NCBI RefSeq assembly: GCF_018860635.1
Contig: NZ_JAHKPT010000032.1
Location: forward strand, 1-64,000
Length of the DNA: 64,000 nt
Direction of reading: 5' to 3'
Source of the DNA: Aliiglaciecola lipolytica
GTDB lineage: Bacteria > Pseudomonadota > Gammaproteobacteria > Enterobacterales > Alteromonadaceae
Shown in pieces: positions 8,851 through 17,972 of this stretch. Position numbers and translations under genes: made by a program. Numbering within the stretch: the first letter of the stretch is position 1; the number at the start of each line of letters is the position of its first letter. The notes under the pieces were generated by a model. That model was given only the letters and a program-made list of their open reading frames with translations. It made no database searches and was not told the DNA's origin.

Positions 8851-10578
8851 TTGGAAAAACTTCACCTTGAATTTGGTGGTTATTCAACGGCTGGTGTGAA
8901 AACGGAAAATCAGGATGCGTTTGCAGCCTGGTTGCCAGTGGGTGCTGAATTAACGAGTAAAGGAGCTGTCGCAACCATCGCTGACGGTGTTAGCTCGTGC
9001 AGCAGGGCAAAAGAAGCCGCTATAACCTGCGCTACTAATTTCATACAGGATTACCGTCAAACCCCAGAAACGTGGACGGTAAAAAGGGCCGCTACGCAAG
9101 TTTTACAAGGTTTGAATCGTTGGTGCGCAGGCCAACATGAGTATGCTTTAGGTGACCATAGTCAAATGGTCACTACTTTTAGCGCATTAATCTTCAAGTC
9201 TACCACTGGTTTCCTATTTCATGCTGGCGATAGTCGAATTTGTCGACTGCAGCAGGGGGATTTTGAGCAACTTTCTACCGATCATCATGCTCGGTTTGGC
9301 AACAAAAAAGTATTAAGTCGTGCCATTGGTATTGAAGCTAATCTCGATGTGGATTTTTGTACTTTTGAGCTCAACAAAGATGACCTTTTTATCTTGTCAA
9401 CCGACGGTGTGCATGAGTTTATTAGTTCAAAACAAATACAGCTGCTACTCAATCAATGGTTGGCAGAACCAAAAATTGATTTAGAAAACCTCGCCAGAAG
9501 CATCGTTGAATTAGCGATTGAAGCCGGTAGTGACGACAATCTAAGTTGTTTGTTGGTTAAAGTTGCTGAACTGCCTCATGCCGACATCAACGAATATCAT
9601 CGTCAACTTACTCGATTAGCGATGCCGCCTGCGCTAAAAGAGGGGATGAAGCTTGAGGGATATCGGGTACTGGAACAGGTTTTCAATGGCACACGAAGTA
9701 GCTTGTATAAAGTTATTAAGGAAGACACGCAAGAACTGTTTTGTTTAAAAACCCCTTCTCAATATTTTGTTGATGATCCCAACTATTTAAGCGGTTTTTT
9801 ACGAGAAGAGTGGATAGGTCAAAAACTCCAACACGTAAATATTATGCGCATAAACCCGCGTCCAGATAACGCTAAATTTATGTATCACATTTGTGAGTTT
9901 ATTGAAGGGCAAACTTTGCGCCAATGGCTGCTAGATAATCCGTCTGCATCCATTGTTGAAGTCAGAAGTATAATGAAGCAGCTAATAGCAGCACTTCGCA
10001 TTTTTCAACGACAAGATATGGTTCATCGTGATATTAAACCGGAAAATGTGATGATTACCAAAACGGGCGAGGTTAAGTTAATCGATTTCGGTACGGTTTA
10101 TGTTGGTGCAATGGCGGAAACTCAAGCTTTGCAAGAAGAGAGTGTACCTGTGGGGTCGGTGAACTATATCGCTCCAGAATATCTACTCAATAATCAATTC
10201 GATTTTCGCTCTGACTTATTTTCTGTGGCTGTCGTGTGTTTCGAAATGTTGACCGGACATTTGCCCTTTAAAGCATTTACCCCTCAATCAACAACAAAGT
10301 TAAGTGTTGATAATTGGCAGTATATTTCATTAAGGAAGTTTAGACCTGACTTGCCACAATGGTTAGATATCGCATTGGCAAAAGGTTTGGCAATTAATCC
10401 AGAGCAGCGTTATCAGGCGTTTTCGGAATTTTTTACGGATTTGTCCAAACCAAATACCACTATGCTGAGTCAAATTCAGCATCAGCCGCTAATTCAACGA
10501 AACCCACTGCGTTTATTTAAATTTATTGCCTTGGTTGAGTTCATTATCATTCTGCTCTTACTAAGTTATTTTACCTAA
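8851..10578 (+). CDS. Bifunctional PP2C phosphatase / Ser-Thr protein kinase
   Basis: One 575-residue chain joins two opposing signalling domains. Residues 5-250 are a PP2C-type phosphatase with metal ligands in KTENQD (D22), ADGVSS (D45), HAGDSRI, STDGVHEF and GSDDNLSC. Residues 270-530 are a Hanks-type kinase with ATP lysine K300 (FCLKTP), catalytic loop HRDIKPEN (H392-N399), D412-F-G in place of DFG, and a GSVNYIAPEY activation segment. A last hydrophobic segment (about 553-573) anchors it in the inner membrane. The start is TTG, since the PP2C fold begins directly after it and no ATG exists nearby. It is probably co-transcribed with the porter; a similar kinase stands beside the nitrate porter in Pseudomonas aeruginosa. 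The target is unknown. Confidence 0.88.
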   Translation: MEKLHLEFGGYSTAGVKTENQDAFAAWLPVGAELTSKGAVATIADGVSSCSRAKEAAITCATNFIQDYRQTPETWTVKRAATQVLQGLNRWCAGQHEYALGDHSQMVTTFSALIFKSTTGFLFHAGDSRICRLQQGDFEQLSTDHHARFGNKKVLSRAIGIEANLDVDFCTFELNKDDLFILSTDGVHEFISSKQIQLLLNQWLAEPKIDLENLARSIVELAIEAGSDDNLSCLLVKVAELPHADINEYHRQLTRLAMPPALKEGMKLEGYRVLEQVFNGTRSSLYKVIKEDTQELFCLKTPSQYFVDDPNYLSGFLREEWIGQKLQHVNIMRINPRPDNAKFMYHICEFIEGQTLRQWLLDNPSASIVEVRSIMKQLIAALRIFQRQDMVHRDIKPENVMITKTGEVKLIDFGTVYVGAMAETQALQEESVPVGSVNYIAPEYLLNNQFDFRSDLFSVAVVCFEMLTGHLPFKAFTPQSTTKLSVDNWQYISLRKFRPDLPQWLDIALAKGLAINPEQRYQAFSEFFTDLSKPNTTMLSQIQHQPLIQRNPLRLFKFIALVEFIIILLLLSYFT

Positions 10579-10626
10579 AAATAATATAAATTCCTTTGAT
10601 GGTTATGCCCTATTTTAGTTAAAAGT

Positions 10627-10643
10627 TGCACCAAGAAACGGCA
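10627..10643 (+). promoter_or_regulatory. NtrC-like site upstream of nirB
   Basis: TGCACC-AAGAA-ACGGCA keeps a perfect left half of the NtrC site and GCA of the right. It ends 63 bp before the sigma-54 promoter of nirB. I found no convincing second site next to it. Confidence 0.45.
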
Positions 10644-10706
10644 CTAGCTGACATTAATCTGGGCTTTAAATAAACTATATTATTGATAATTATAGAATTA
10701 ATTTTT

Positions 10707-10723
10707 TGGCCTAATAAATGCTT
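10707..10723 (+). promoter_or_regulatory. Sigma-54 promoter of nirB-nirD-nasA
   Basis: TGGCCTAATAAATGCTT has GG at 10708-10709 and GC at 10720-10721, exactly 10 bases apart, and TGGC at -24. Transcription should begin near 10733, six bases before the first leader hairpin. Confidence 0.7.
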
Positions 10724-10738
10724 ATCTATGTTCAGAGG

Positions 10739-10808
10739 TAGATTGCTGCATTTTGATTCGCTCAATCTATTACACAAAATTCAATAGCTAGCCATGGCGG
10801 TTAGTTAT
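10739..10808 (+). promoter_or_regulatory. ANTAR-type leader RNA of the nirB operon
   Basis: P1 pairs TAGATTG (10739-10745) with CAATCTA (10763-10769). P2 pairs the ten bases 10784-10793 with 10799-10808 without a mismatch (three G-U pairs), leaving loop AUGGC, which again has A first and G fourth though it is five bases in my fold. The linker GGCAACGAAGCCC follows at 10813-10825. This matches the leaders of the porter and nrtA, so I read it as a NasT target. Confidence 0.65.
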
Positions 10809-10820
10809 ACCCGGCAACGA

Positions 10821-10860
10821 AGCCCGCAGTATCTGTTTAGCAGATACTGCGGGCTTTTTT
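10821..10860 (+). terminator. Leader terminator (attenuator) before nirB
   Basis: A perfect 15-bp stem (10821-10835 with 10841-10855), a 5-base loop TTTAG and a T run through 10860. It is the strongest hairpin in the window and lies 33 bp ahead of the nirB start, so it must be overridden for the operon to be expressed. Confidence 0.9.
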
Positions 10861-10892
10861 CGTTTCTGGGGTTAATAAATTAGAGGCATATT

Positions 10893-13493
10893 ATGACCAC
10901 AAATGAACATTTAACTCGCATTGTCGTAGTCGGAAACGGAATGGTAGGACACCATTTTGTTGAGCAGCTTATTCAACAAAGTGAAGAGGTATACGGCAAA
11001 AATCGTTTTCATATTACGGTGTTATCTGCTGAACCTCGATTGGCATACGACCGTGTTCATTTATCAGAGTATTTTTCTGGCAAAACAGCGGATGAACTCT
11101 CTTTAACGAGTGCAGAACATTATCAGCAACTTGGAGTTAATTTTCAGGTTAACGCACGAGTTAATAACATCGACAAACAAGCCAAAACAGTGACTACTGA
11201 AAACGCTGAAGTCTTAACTTATGACAAGTTGATTTTAGCCACTGGCTCTTTTCCATTTGTGCCGCCAATTCCTGGCAATGATCAACCTCATTGCCTTGTT
11301 TACAGAACCATTGAAGACTTGGAAGCCATTAGTGCTTCTGCTCAAGTAAGCAAAGTTGGTGTAGTTGTTGGTGGCGGTTTGTTGGGGTTAGAAGCGGCTA
11401 ATGCCCTTAAACAAGCTGGATTGAAAACCCATGTTGTGGAGTTTGCCCCACAATTAATGGCTGTCCAAGTAGACACTGGCGGTGGCCGTGTACTGAAGGA
11501 CAAAATTGAAGATCTAGGGGTTGAAGTACATACTCAAAAAGCTACGCAAAGTATTGAAGCTGGCGATAGCTGTCGCTACAGAATGGTATTCGCAGACGGT
11601 GAAATCCTCGAAACCGATATGATCCTATTTTCTGCCGGAATTCGTCCCCAAGACAAGTTAGCTCGAGAATTTGGCATCGAGATCGGTGAGCGCGGCGGAA
11701 TTGTAGTTAACGATCACTGTTTGACCAGCGACCCGGATATTTATGCCATTGGCGAATGTGCCCTTTGGAACAATTTTATTTTTGGTTTAGTCGCACCCGG
11801 TTACACCATGGCCAGAGCCGCAGCCAGTAATATTGTTGGTGGGGATGTGTTATTTGAAGGTGCTGACATGAGCACTAAATTAAAACTGATGGGGGTCGAA
11901 GTTGGCTCTATCGGTGATGCTCACGCCAGAGAGCATGGCGCATTAACCTACACTTATGAAGATCAAGTTACAGGCGTTTACAAAAAAATCGTTGTCAATG
12001 CTGACACCAACAAGTTAACTGGTTCTGTATTAGTAGGTGATACCAGTGATTACGATACTTTATTGCAATATGCGTTAAATGAAATTGATTTACCTGAATT
12101 CCCAGAAAGCTTAATTTTACCCTCATTCGGTGAAGGCGCTCCCACTTTAGGAGCTGATGCGCTTCCTGATACGGCAACAATTTGTTCATGTCACAACGTT
12201 ACTAAAGGTGACATTGTCGCCAGCCTTGATGCTGGGGCTTGCGATTTAGCCGCTGTTAAAAGCTGCACTAAAGCCAGTACCGGATGCGGAGGTTGTGCAG
12301 CATTGCTTAAGTCGGTTACAGACAATGAGCTTGAAAAACGAGGCGTGGAAGTTAAGAAGGATATTTGTGAGCATTTTGCTTATTCACGTCAAGAGTTGTT
12401 CCATATGGTTCAAGTGGGCCAAATCAAAACCTTCGATGAATTATTGGAAAAACACGGTACCGGCTTAGGTTGTGAAATTTGTAAACCAGCAGCAGCTTCT
12501 ATTTTGGCGTCTATCTGGAATGACTTTATTCTGGAAACGCCCCATGTCACTTTGCAAGATACCAACGACACTTATTTGGCCAACATGCAAAAGAACGGCA
12601 CTTATTCGGTGGTTCCGCGTATCGCTGGTGGAGAAATAACCCCTGATAAACTCATTGTGCTTGGCCAAGTAGCGAAAAAATATAATTTGTACACTAAGGT
12701 GACCGGCGGACAACGAATTGACTTATTCGGTGCCAGAGTTGAACAACTTCCTCTTATTTGGGAAGAACTAATTGATGCAGGTTTTGAAACCGGTCACGCT
12801 TACGCCAAATCTCTTCGAACCGTTAAGTCATGTGTTGGCAGCACTTGGTGTCGCTACGGAGTACAAGATTCAGTTGGTCAGGCTATTGATATCGAAAACC
12901 GCTACAAAGGCCTACGCTCACCCCATAAATTGAAAATCGGCGTATCTGGCTGTACCCGCGAATGTGCCGAAGCGCAAAGTAAAGATATCGGTATTATCGC
13001 CACAGAAAACGGTTGGAATCTATATGTTTGCGGTAATGGTGGAATGAAACCACGACACGCCGACCTATTCGCTACTGATTTGGATACCGAAACGTTAATT
13101 AAATACATCGACAGGGTCTTGATGTTTTATGTGCGCACTGCAGACAGATTGCAGCGAACCTCTGTATGGATGGAAAATATGGAAGGTGGGCTTGATTATC
13201 TTAAAGAGGTAGTGATTAACGACTCACTGGGACTCGGTGCTGAACTCGAACAGCAAATGCAACACGTCGTCGATAGTTATCAATGTGAATGGAAGACGGC
13301 CATAACAGCAGAAAACTCTCGCAAACGCTTCCGTCAATTTGTGAATAGCGAAAAAACTGATAGCAACATTATCTTTGTGGAAGAGCGTGAGCAGATTCGT
13401 CCAGCAACAGAAACTGAAGTTGATAAAATTTTAGGCACAGTGAAGCCGGTTGTTGAAACTGCTTCATCTATCAATATCGTAGAAGTGGAGTAA
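10893..13493 (+). CDS. nirB: Assimilatory nitrite reductase NAD(P)H, large subunit
   Basis: This 866-residue cytoplasmic flavoprotein reduces nitrite to ammonium with NAD(P)H. In order it has two Rossmann-type FAD/NAD domains (VVVGNGMVGHHFVEQL at the start, VVVGGGLLGLEAAN near 159), a BFD-like [2Fe-2S] domain opened by C431 and C433 (CSCHN) and closed by CGGC, a second BFD-like part with GLGCEIC, a ferredoxin-like half domain, and the sirohaem-[4Fe-4S] site with C647, C653, C687 and C691 (CVGSTWC, CTREC). Length is close to E. coli NirB (847). It heads the operon with nirD and nasA. No sirohaem synthase gene lies in this window. Confidence 0.97.
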   Translation: MTTNEHLTRIVVVGNGMVGHHFVEQLIQQSEEVYGKNRFHITVLSAEPRLAYDRVHLSEYFSGKTADELSLTSAEHYQQLGVNFQVNARVNNIDKQAKTVTTENAEVLTYDKLILATGSFPFVPPIPGNDQPHCLVYRTIEDLEAISASAQVSKVGVVVGGGLLGLEAANALKQAGLKTHVVEFAPQLMAVQVDTGGGRVLKDKIEDLGVEVHTQKATQSIEAGDSCRYRMVFADGEILETDMILFSAGIRPQDKLAREFGIEIGERGGIVVNDHCLTSDPDIYAIGECALWNNFIFGLVAPGYTMARAAASNIVGGDVLFEGADMSTKLKLMGVEVGSIGDAHAREHGALTYTYEDQVTGVYKKIVVNADTNKLTGSVLVGDTSDYDTLLQYALNEIDLPEFPESLILPSFGEGAPTLGADALPDTATICSCHNVTKGDIVASLDAGACDLAAVKSCTKASTGCGGCAALLKSVTDNELEKRGVEVKKDICEHFAYSRQELFHMVQVGQIKTFDELLEKHGTGLGCEICKPAAASILASIWNDFILETPHVTLQDTNDTYLANMQKNGTYSVVPRIAGGEITPDKLIVLGQVAKKYNLYTKVTGGQRIDLFGARVEQLPLIWEELIDAGFETGHAYAKSLRTVKSCVGSTWCRYGVQDSVGQAIDIENRYKGLRSPHKLKIGVSGCTRECAEAQSKDIGIIATENGWNLYVCGNGGMKPRHADLFATDLDTETLIKYIDRVLMFYVRTADRLQRTSVWMENMEGGLDYLKEVVINDSLGLGAELEQQMQHVVDSYQCEWKTAITAENSRKRFRQFVNSEKTDSNIIFVEEREQIRPATETEVDKILGTVKPVVETASSINIVEVE

Positions 13494-13499
13494 GGAATT

Positions 13500-13847
13500 A
13501 TGAGCATGAGTGATAATTGGATTAACGTGTGTGAACCTAACGACTTGGTTGATAATTCCGGTGTATGTGCCCTAGTCAACGACGTACAAGTGGCAATATT
13601 CAAAATTTGTCAGGGCGATAAACTAAGTCTTTATGCCGTGAGTAATTGGGATCCTATCGGTAAAGCTAATGTCATGTACCGAGGTTTAGTGGGCTCTGTA
13701 TCCAATGAACCTTTTGTCGCGTCACCATTGTATAAGCAGCGTTTTAAACTTATCTCTGGAGAGTGTATAGATGACGAAAGCGTAAAAATTGCGGTTTATC
13801 CAGCACGTATTGTTGATCAACAAGTCCAGCTTCAATTAGTGAATTAA
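13500..13847 (+). CDS. nirD: Nitrite reductase NAD(P)H, small subunit
   Basis: This 115-residue protein has the Rieske-like fold of NirD but, as usual in the family, lacks the Rieske cysteine-histidine ligands. The phrases GVCALVNDVQVAIFKI, YAVSNWDPIGKANVMYRGLVG and YKQRFKLISGECIDDE are typical. It partners NirB in the sirohaem enzyme. The ATG at 13500 comes 6 bases after the nirB stop and just after TAAGGA, and its stop abuts the nasA start, so the three genes are tightly coupled. Confidence 0.95.
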   Translation: MSMSDNWINVCEPNDLVDNSGVCALVNDVQVAIFKICQGDKLSLYAVSNWDPIGKANVMYRGLVGSVSNEPFVASPLYKQRFKLISGECIDDESVKIAVYPARIVDQQVQLQLVN

Positions 13848-16670
13848 ATGAGTGCTCATATTCCGCGTAGTTCAATAGTTGCGACCGAAAACGATCGAGC
13901 TTTTGATTGTCAACCATCGCCAACACTGGCAAAAACCACATGTCCTTATTGTGGTGTCGGTTGTGGTGTCGACGTTCAGGTCGAGAAACCTGCCGACGGC
14001 GGGGAGTATCGATTAAACCAAGTGAATGGCTCCTCTGATCATCCGGCTAATTTTGGACGGTTATGTGTTAAAGGCAGTAAACTTCTAGAAACTAATGGCC
14101 TTGAAGGACGTTTATTGAGTCCTAAAATCCAAGGTCAAGATGTCGATTGGCAACAAGCTACACAGCATGTCGCTAACAAATTTAGGCAAATTATTGCTGA
14201 GCACGGACCCGGTGCTGTTGCCTTCTACGTCTCAGGTCAATTATTGACAGAAGATTACTATGTCGCCAACAAATTAATGAAAGGCTACATTGGTACCGCA
14301 AATATCGATACCAATTCACGTTTGTGCATGTCATCAGCCGTATCTGCATATAAGCGTGCGTTTGGCGCAGATGCAGTACCGTGCAATTATGAAGATTTAG
14401 AGCTTGCTGATCTTATTGTTTTTATTGGCTCTAATGCTGCTTGGACGCACCCCGTTCTATTTCAACGAATAGAACGTGCCAAAAAGCTAAATCCAGCAAT
14501 GAAGATTGTCACTATTGATCCTCGCCAAACTGGCACTGGCGAGATTGCTGATCTCCACTTGGCAATAAAATCAGGTACAGACACCGCGTTATTTAATGGT
14601 TTATTACATTACTTAAAGCAGCATAACAAGCTAGATCAAAATTATATCGATGCTAATACAGAAGGTTTTGATGCAGCTTTAGACTGTGCAAAACAATGGA
14701 CATTAGAAAAGGTCGCGCAAGTTTGTGATATCCCTTTAATCGACGTTGCCAAGTTTTATACTTTATTCGCAGATTCAGATAAAGCTGTATCGGCCTATAC
14801 TATGGGAGTAAATCAGTCCAGCTCTGGCACCGATAAAGCTAACAGCATCATTAATTGTCATCTAGCCAGTGGCAAGTTGGGACGAGAAGGTTGTGGTCCG
14901 TTTTCCCTCACAGGACAGCCAAACGCAATGGGCGGCAGGGAAGTGGGCGGCTTGGCCAATATGCTCGCCGCGCATATGGACATCGATAATCCGCAGCATC
15001 AACAAATCGTACAATCTTATTGGCAATCGCCAGCTATTCCAAAAACTATTGGCTTGAAAGCTGTAGATATGTTCGACGAGGTGCATAAAGGCAATATTAA
15101 GGCGATTTGGATCATGGCAACAAATCCCATGGTGAGCATGCCAAATCGAGGAAAAATAGCTAGCGCTTTGCAAAAATGTGAGTTTGTAGTGGTGTCTGAT
15201 TGTGTGGCAAAAAATGACACACTAGCGATGGCCGATGTCGTGCTACCTGCTACAGGTTGGTCAGAAAAAAATGGCACAGTCACCAATTCAGAGCGGCGTA
15301 TTTCTCGACAGCGGGGCATTTTATCTGCGCCAGGACTTGCCAAGCATGATTGGCAGATTATTTGTGACGTTGCTAAAGCTATGGGATTCGAACAAGGTTT
15401 TAACTATCTCAACCCATCCGAAATATTTCGTGAACACGCAGGTTTAACCGCTTATAAAAATCATGGACTCAGGGCCCTCGACTTGTCGGCTTTGAAGCAC
15501 ATAAGTGAAAAAGAATATGACAGATTAAAGCCGGTTCAATGGCCGATTAATGCAAACAATCGCTCTGGCACTCAACGACTATTTACCGATGGGCAGTTCT
15601 ATACTGCGTCTAAAAAGGCACAATTTATTGCACTGCAACCTAAAGCCCCCGAAGTAGCTACCAGTGCGGACTTTCCATTTGTTTTAAATAGTGGTCGTAT
15701 TAGAGATCAATGGCATACCATGACTCGTACTGGAAAAACAGCCGAATTGACTGGCCACATTGACCGCGCTTTTGTGCATATGCACCCCCTTGATGCCAAA
15801 CAAAATGGAATATGTGATGGAGATTTCCTAGAAATAACCTCTGCCATTTCGCAAAAGCACGCACAAACTGAGCAACATAAAAAAGTCATAATGCCGGTTA
15901 AACTGCAGCCACAACAACGAACAGGGGAGTTGTTTGCGCCTATTCATTGGAGTGGCACTAATTCATCCTCTTCCGCTATCGCAGCTCTCTACTCTGATGC
16001 TTCAGATGCGGTTTCTGGCCAGCCCGAATTAAAACATTCTGCGGTGAATGTGAAGTTGTGTAACTATCCACTGCATGGTCAACTATTTACTCGAAAAAAG
16101 CTAGACCATAGGTTGTTGAATCAAGTCGCCGAATATTGGAGCGAAATTGCTATCGATCAGGGGTATTTAGTTTATTTTGCTTCAGATAATGCTGAAATGG
16201 TCTCTGAATTGCAGGTTAACTTACCATTATGCACAGAGTGGTTTTCTTCCCGGCAAAAAACGGAGCTGGGCGACAAAAGAAATATTTTCGCACTCCGCGA
16301 TGGTGGTTTAGATTTAGCTCTATTTTGGGACTCCAATGCCCCGCAAATGGATGTTAATTGGATAAATAGTTTGTTGCAGCAAACGGCGTTACTAGATGAA
16401 CAGAAATCGGCGTTATTGAGGGCTACACCGGATCCAGCGTTCGCTCAAGGTCGATTGATATGTAGCTGCTTCAAAGTCGGAGAAAACACCATTGTAGAGG
16501 CAATAAAGCAGGGCTGTAATTCGGTAGATAAATTAGGTGATGAACTAAAATGTGGTACTAACTGTGGTTCCTGTAAAACAGAGCTTAAGCAATTAGTTAA
16601 AAGCCATACTTATGAGGGAAATATAACTATTCTCGATGCTGAACTTAAACCTTTGCAAACCGGAACATAA
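13848..16670 (+). CDS. nasA: Assimilatory nitrate reductase, catalytic subunit
   Basis: This 940-residue molybdopterin enzyme reduces nitrate to nitrite in the cytoplasm. The N-terminal [4Fe-4S] ligands are C32, C35, C39 and C73 (CPYCGVGC). The Mo-bis-MGD fold follows, with the likely molybdenum cysteine in SRLCMSSAV near residue 163, and ends in the dinucleotide-binding domain (FPFVLNSGRIRDQWHTMTRTG). The C-terminus adds a BFD-type [2Fe-2S] domain with C872, C874, C906 and C909, as in Klebsiella NasA. The start codon follows the nirD stop with no gap. No NasC-type NADH reductase gene is present nearby, so the electron donor is not shown by context. The name here means the reductase, not the porter that carries the same symbol in Pseudomonas. 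Confidence 0.96.
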   Translation: MSAHIPRSSIVATENDRAFDCQPSPTLAKTTCPYCGVGCGVDVQVEKPADGGEYRLNQVNGSSDHPANFGRLCVKGSKLLETNGLEGRLLSPKIQGQDVDWQQATQHVANKFRQIIAEHGPGAVAFYVSGQLLTEDYYVANKLMKGYIGTANIDTNSRLCMSSAVSAYKRAFGADAVPCNYEDLELADLIVFIGSNAAWTHPVLFQRIERAKKLNPAMKIVTIDPRQTGTGEIADLHLAIKSGTDTALFNGLLHYLKQHNKLDQNYIDANTEGFDAALDCAKQWTLEKVAQVCDIPLIDVAKFYTLFADSDKAVSAYTMGVNQSSSGTDKANSIINCHLASGKLGREGCGPFSLTGQPNAMGGREVGGLANMLAAHMDIDNPQHQQIVQSYWQSPAIPKTIGLKAVDMFDEVHKGNIKAIWIMATNPMVSMPNRGKIASALQKCEFVVVSDCVAKNDTLAMADVVLPATGWSEKNGTVTNSERRISRQRGILSAPGLAKHDWQIICDVAKAMGFEQGFNYLNPSEIFREHAGLTAYKNHGLRALDLSALKHISEKEYDRLKPVQWPINANNRSGTQRLFTDGQFYTASKKAQFIALQPKAPEVATSADFPFVLNSGRIRDQWHTMTRTGKTAELTGHIDRAFVHMHPLDAKQNGICDGDFLEITSAISQKHAQTEQHKKVIMPVKLQPQQRTGELFAPIHWSGTNSSSSAIAALYSDASDAVSGQPELKHSAVNVKLCNYPLHGQLFTRKKLDHRLLNQVAEYWSEIAIDQGYLVYFASDNAEMVSELQVNLPLCTEWFSSRQKTELGDKRNIFALRDGGLDLALFWDSNAPQMDVNWINSLLQQTALLDEQKSALLRATPDPAFAQGRLICSCFKVGENTIVEAIKQGCNSVDKLGDELKCGTNCGSCKTELKQLVKSHTYEGNITILDAELKPLQTGT

Positions 16671-16750
16671 AATGTATTTTATGCATCTAAATTTTAGCTC
16701 CTTGCTATCCCAGCTCGCAACGCAATAGTCGACTAAGGTACATTACTCGA

Positions 16751-17800
16751 ATGAACGAAAATCAGGAATTTAAACATTTTATCCGGATCATTGGCAGAGG
16801 CCAGAGAGCAGGGCGTACCTTAACTCAACAAGAAGCATTTGATGCTATGACGATGGTAATCGAAGAACGTGTGACGCCTGAGCAAAAAGGGGCTTTTCTT
16901 ATGTTACTGCGAGTGAGAGAGGAGACGCCAGAGGAGTTAGCTGGTTTTACCCAAGCATTTCGACAACATACTATTGCTGGCTTAGATTCACTACATGTAG
17001 ATTTAGACATGGGTTGTTACGCTGGGAAAAGACGACAGTTACCTTGGTTTTTATTGGCGGTTTTAGTATTGGCTCAACAAGGGAAACGAATTTTTCTACA
17101 CGGCACTAATGAGCCGGACTCTAAACGATTATATTTGAATGAAGTGATGCCACATTTAGGTTTCAGTGTCGCAACTTCAACTCAAATGGTTGCCGAACAA
17201 CTTGCCACCCTTGGATTTAGTTATATGGAATTGGAACAAGTGAATCCGCAGTTGGATAAAATAATTCAGTTACGGGCTCAATTTGGACTTCGTTCCTGCG
17301 CTAACACCTTAGCGAGAATTCTTAATCCGTCGAAAGCTAACTTTAGTTTACAAGGGGTGTTTCATCGTCAAGTAGATGAAAAACATCGTCTAACCGCGGC
17401 GTTATTAGAAGATCCAAATATGTTGTGTTTTAGAGGCGAAGGAGGCGAAATTGAATTTAATCCCGAGCGCGACGTTGCCTTACATATTTGCCGAAATACC
17501 GAACATAAAGTGATTAACGTTGAGGCATTTAACGAAAGCAGAATGACGAAACCACGACAACTCATTGCTAGTGAATTAATTGAGTTCTGGGAAGGTAAAG
17601 AAAATACTTATGCCCATGATGCAGTGATTGGAACGCTCAGTATTATGCTGGTGCTTATGGAAGACCTTGATTGGTCAGAGGCCTTGAATCAAGCGAAAGC
17701 TTTGTGGTCAATGCGCAATAAAGTATGGTCAGCAACGAGCCTGCAAAAAACAGTTGAAAATCCGTTATTTGATACAACCGGTAAACACTACGCTCATTAG
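16751..17800 (+). CDS. TrpD2/YbiB-like glycosyltransferase-fold protein
   Basis: This 349-residue protein has the anthranilate phosphoribosyltransferase (TrpD) fold: a helical N-terminal domain with GRTLTQQEAFDAMTMVIEE and VTPEQKGAFLMLLRVREET, then a Rossmann-like body with FGLRSCANTLARILNP and FRGEGGEIEFNP. The diphosphate-binding GTGGD loop of true TrpD is replaced by CYAGKRRQLPW, so tryptophan synthesis is unlikely; this is the pattern of the YbiB (TrpD2) branch, whose E. coli member binds DNA. It follows nasA after 80 bp on the same strand and may be read with it. Its role in nitrate metabolism is unproven. Confidence 0.82.
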   Translation: MNENQEFKHFIRIIGRGQRAGRTLTQQEAFDAMTMVIEERVTPEQKGAFLMLLRVREETPEELAGFTQAFRQHTIAGLDSLHVDLDMGCYAGKRRQLPWFLLAVLVLAQQGKRIFLHGTNEPDSKRLYLNEVMPHLGFSVATSTQMVAEQLATLGFSYMELEQVNPQLDKIIQLRAQFGLRSCANTLARILNPSKANFSLQGVFHRQVDEKHRLTAALLEDPNMLCFRGEGGEIEFNPERDVALHICRNTEHKVINVEAFNESRMTKPRQLIASELIEFWEGKENTYAHDAVIGTLSIMLVLMEDLDWSEALNQAKALWSMRNKVWSATSLQKTVENPLFDTTGKHYAH

Positions 17801-17803
17801 TTT

Positions 17804-17839
17804 TGCACTCAGTTGGTGCGGTTGCACGGTTATTACATA
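17804..17839 (+). promoter_or_regulatory. NtrC-like sites upstream of nasT
   Basis: TGCACT-CAGTT-GGTGCG at 17804-17820 matches ten of twelve NtrC consensus positions. A weaker partner begins at 17823 (TGCACG-GTTAT-TACATA), 19 bp on. They lie 63-98 bp before the sigma-54 promoter of nasT, as at the other nitrogen promoters here. Confidence 0.65.
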
Positions 17840-17901
17840 AGTTTATGTGATTTAATTAGATGAATAATTGTAAGTAATTGAATATCTTGGTTATATATTT
17901 A

Positions 17902-17918
17902 TGGTGTGGAGATTGCTC
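17902..17918 (+). promoter_or_regulatory. Sigma-54 promoter of nasT-nasS
   Basis: TGGTGTGGAGATTGCTC has GG at 17903-17904 and GC at 17915-17916 with exactly 10 bases between, and a perfect TTGCT -12. Unlike the porter, nirB and nrtA promoters it has no attenuator between it and the gene, which suits the gene that makes the antiterminator. Confidence 0.65.
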
Positions 17919-17972
17919 TTCCTTCGCTTACCGATAGTAACCTCTTCAATTCAGAGCTGGAAATGAGTTTTG

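Noticed and set aside
16751-17800. Anthranilate phosphoribosyltransferase (trpD) function
   Set aside because: The phosphoribosyl diphosphate loop is not conserved and no trp genes are nearby.
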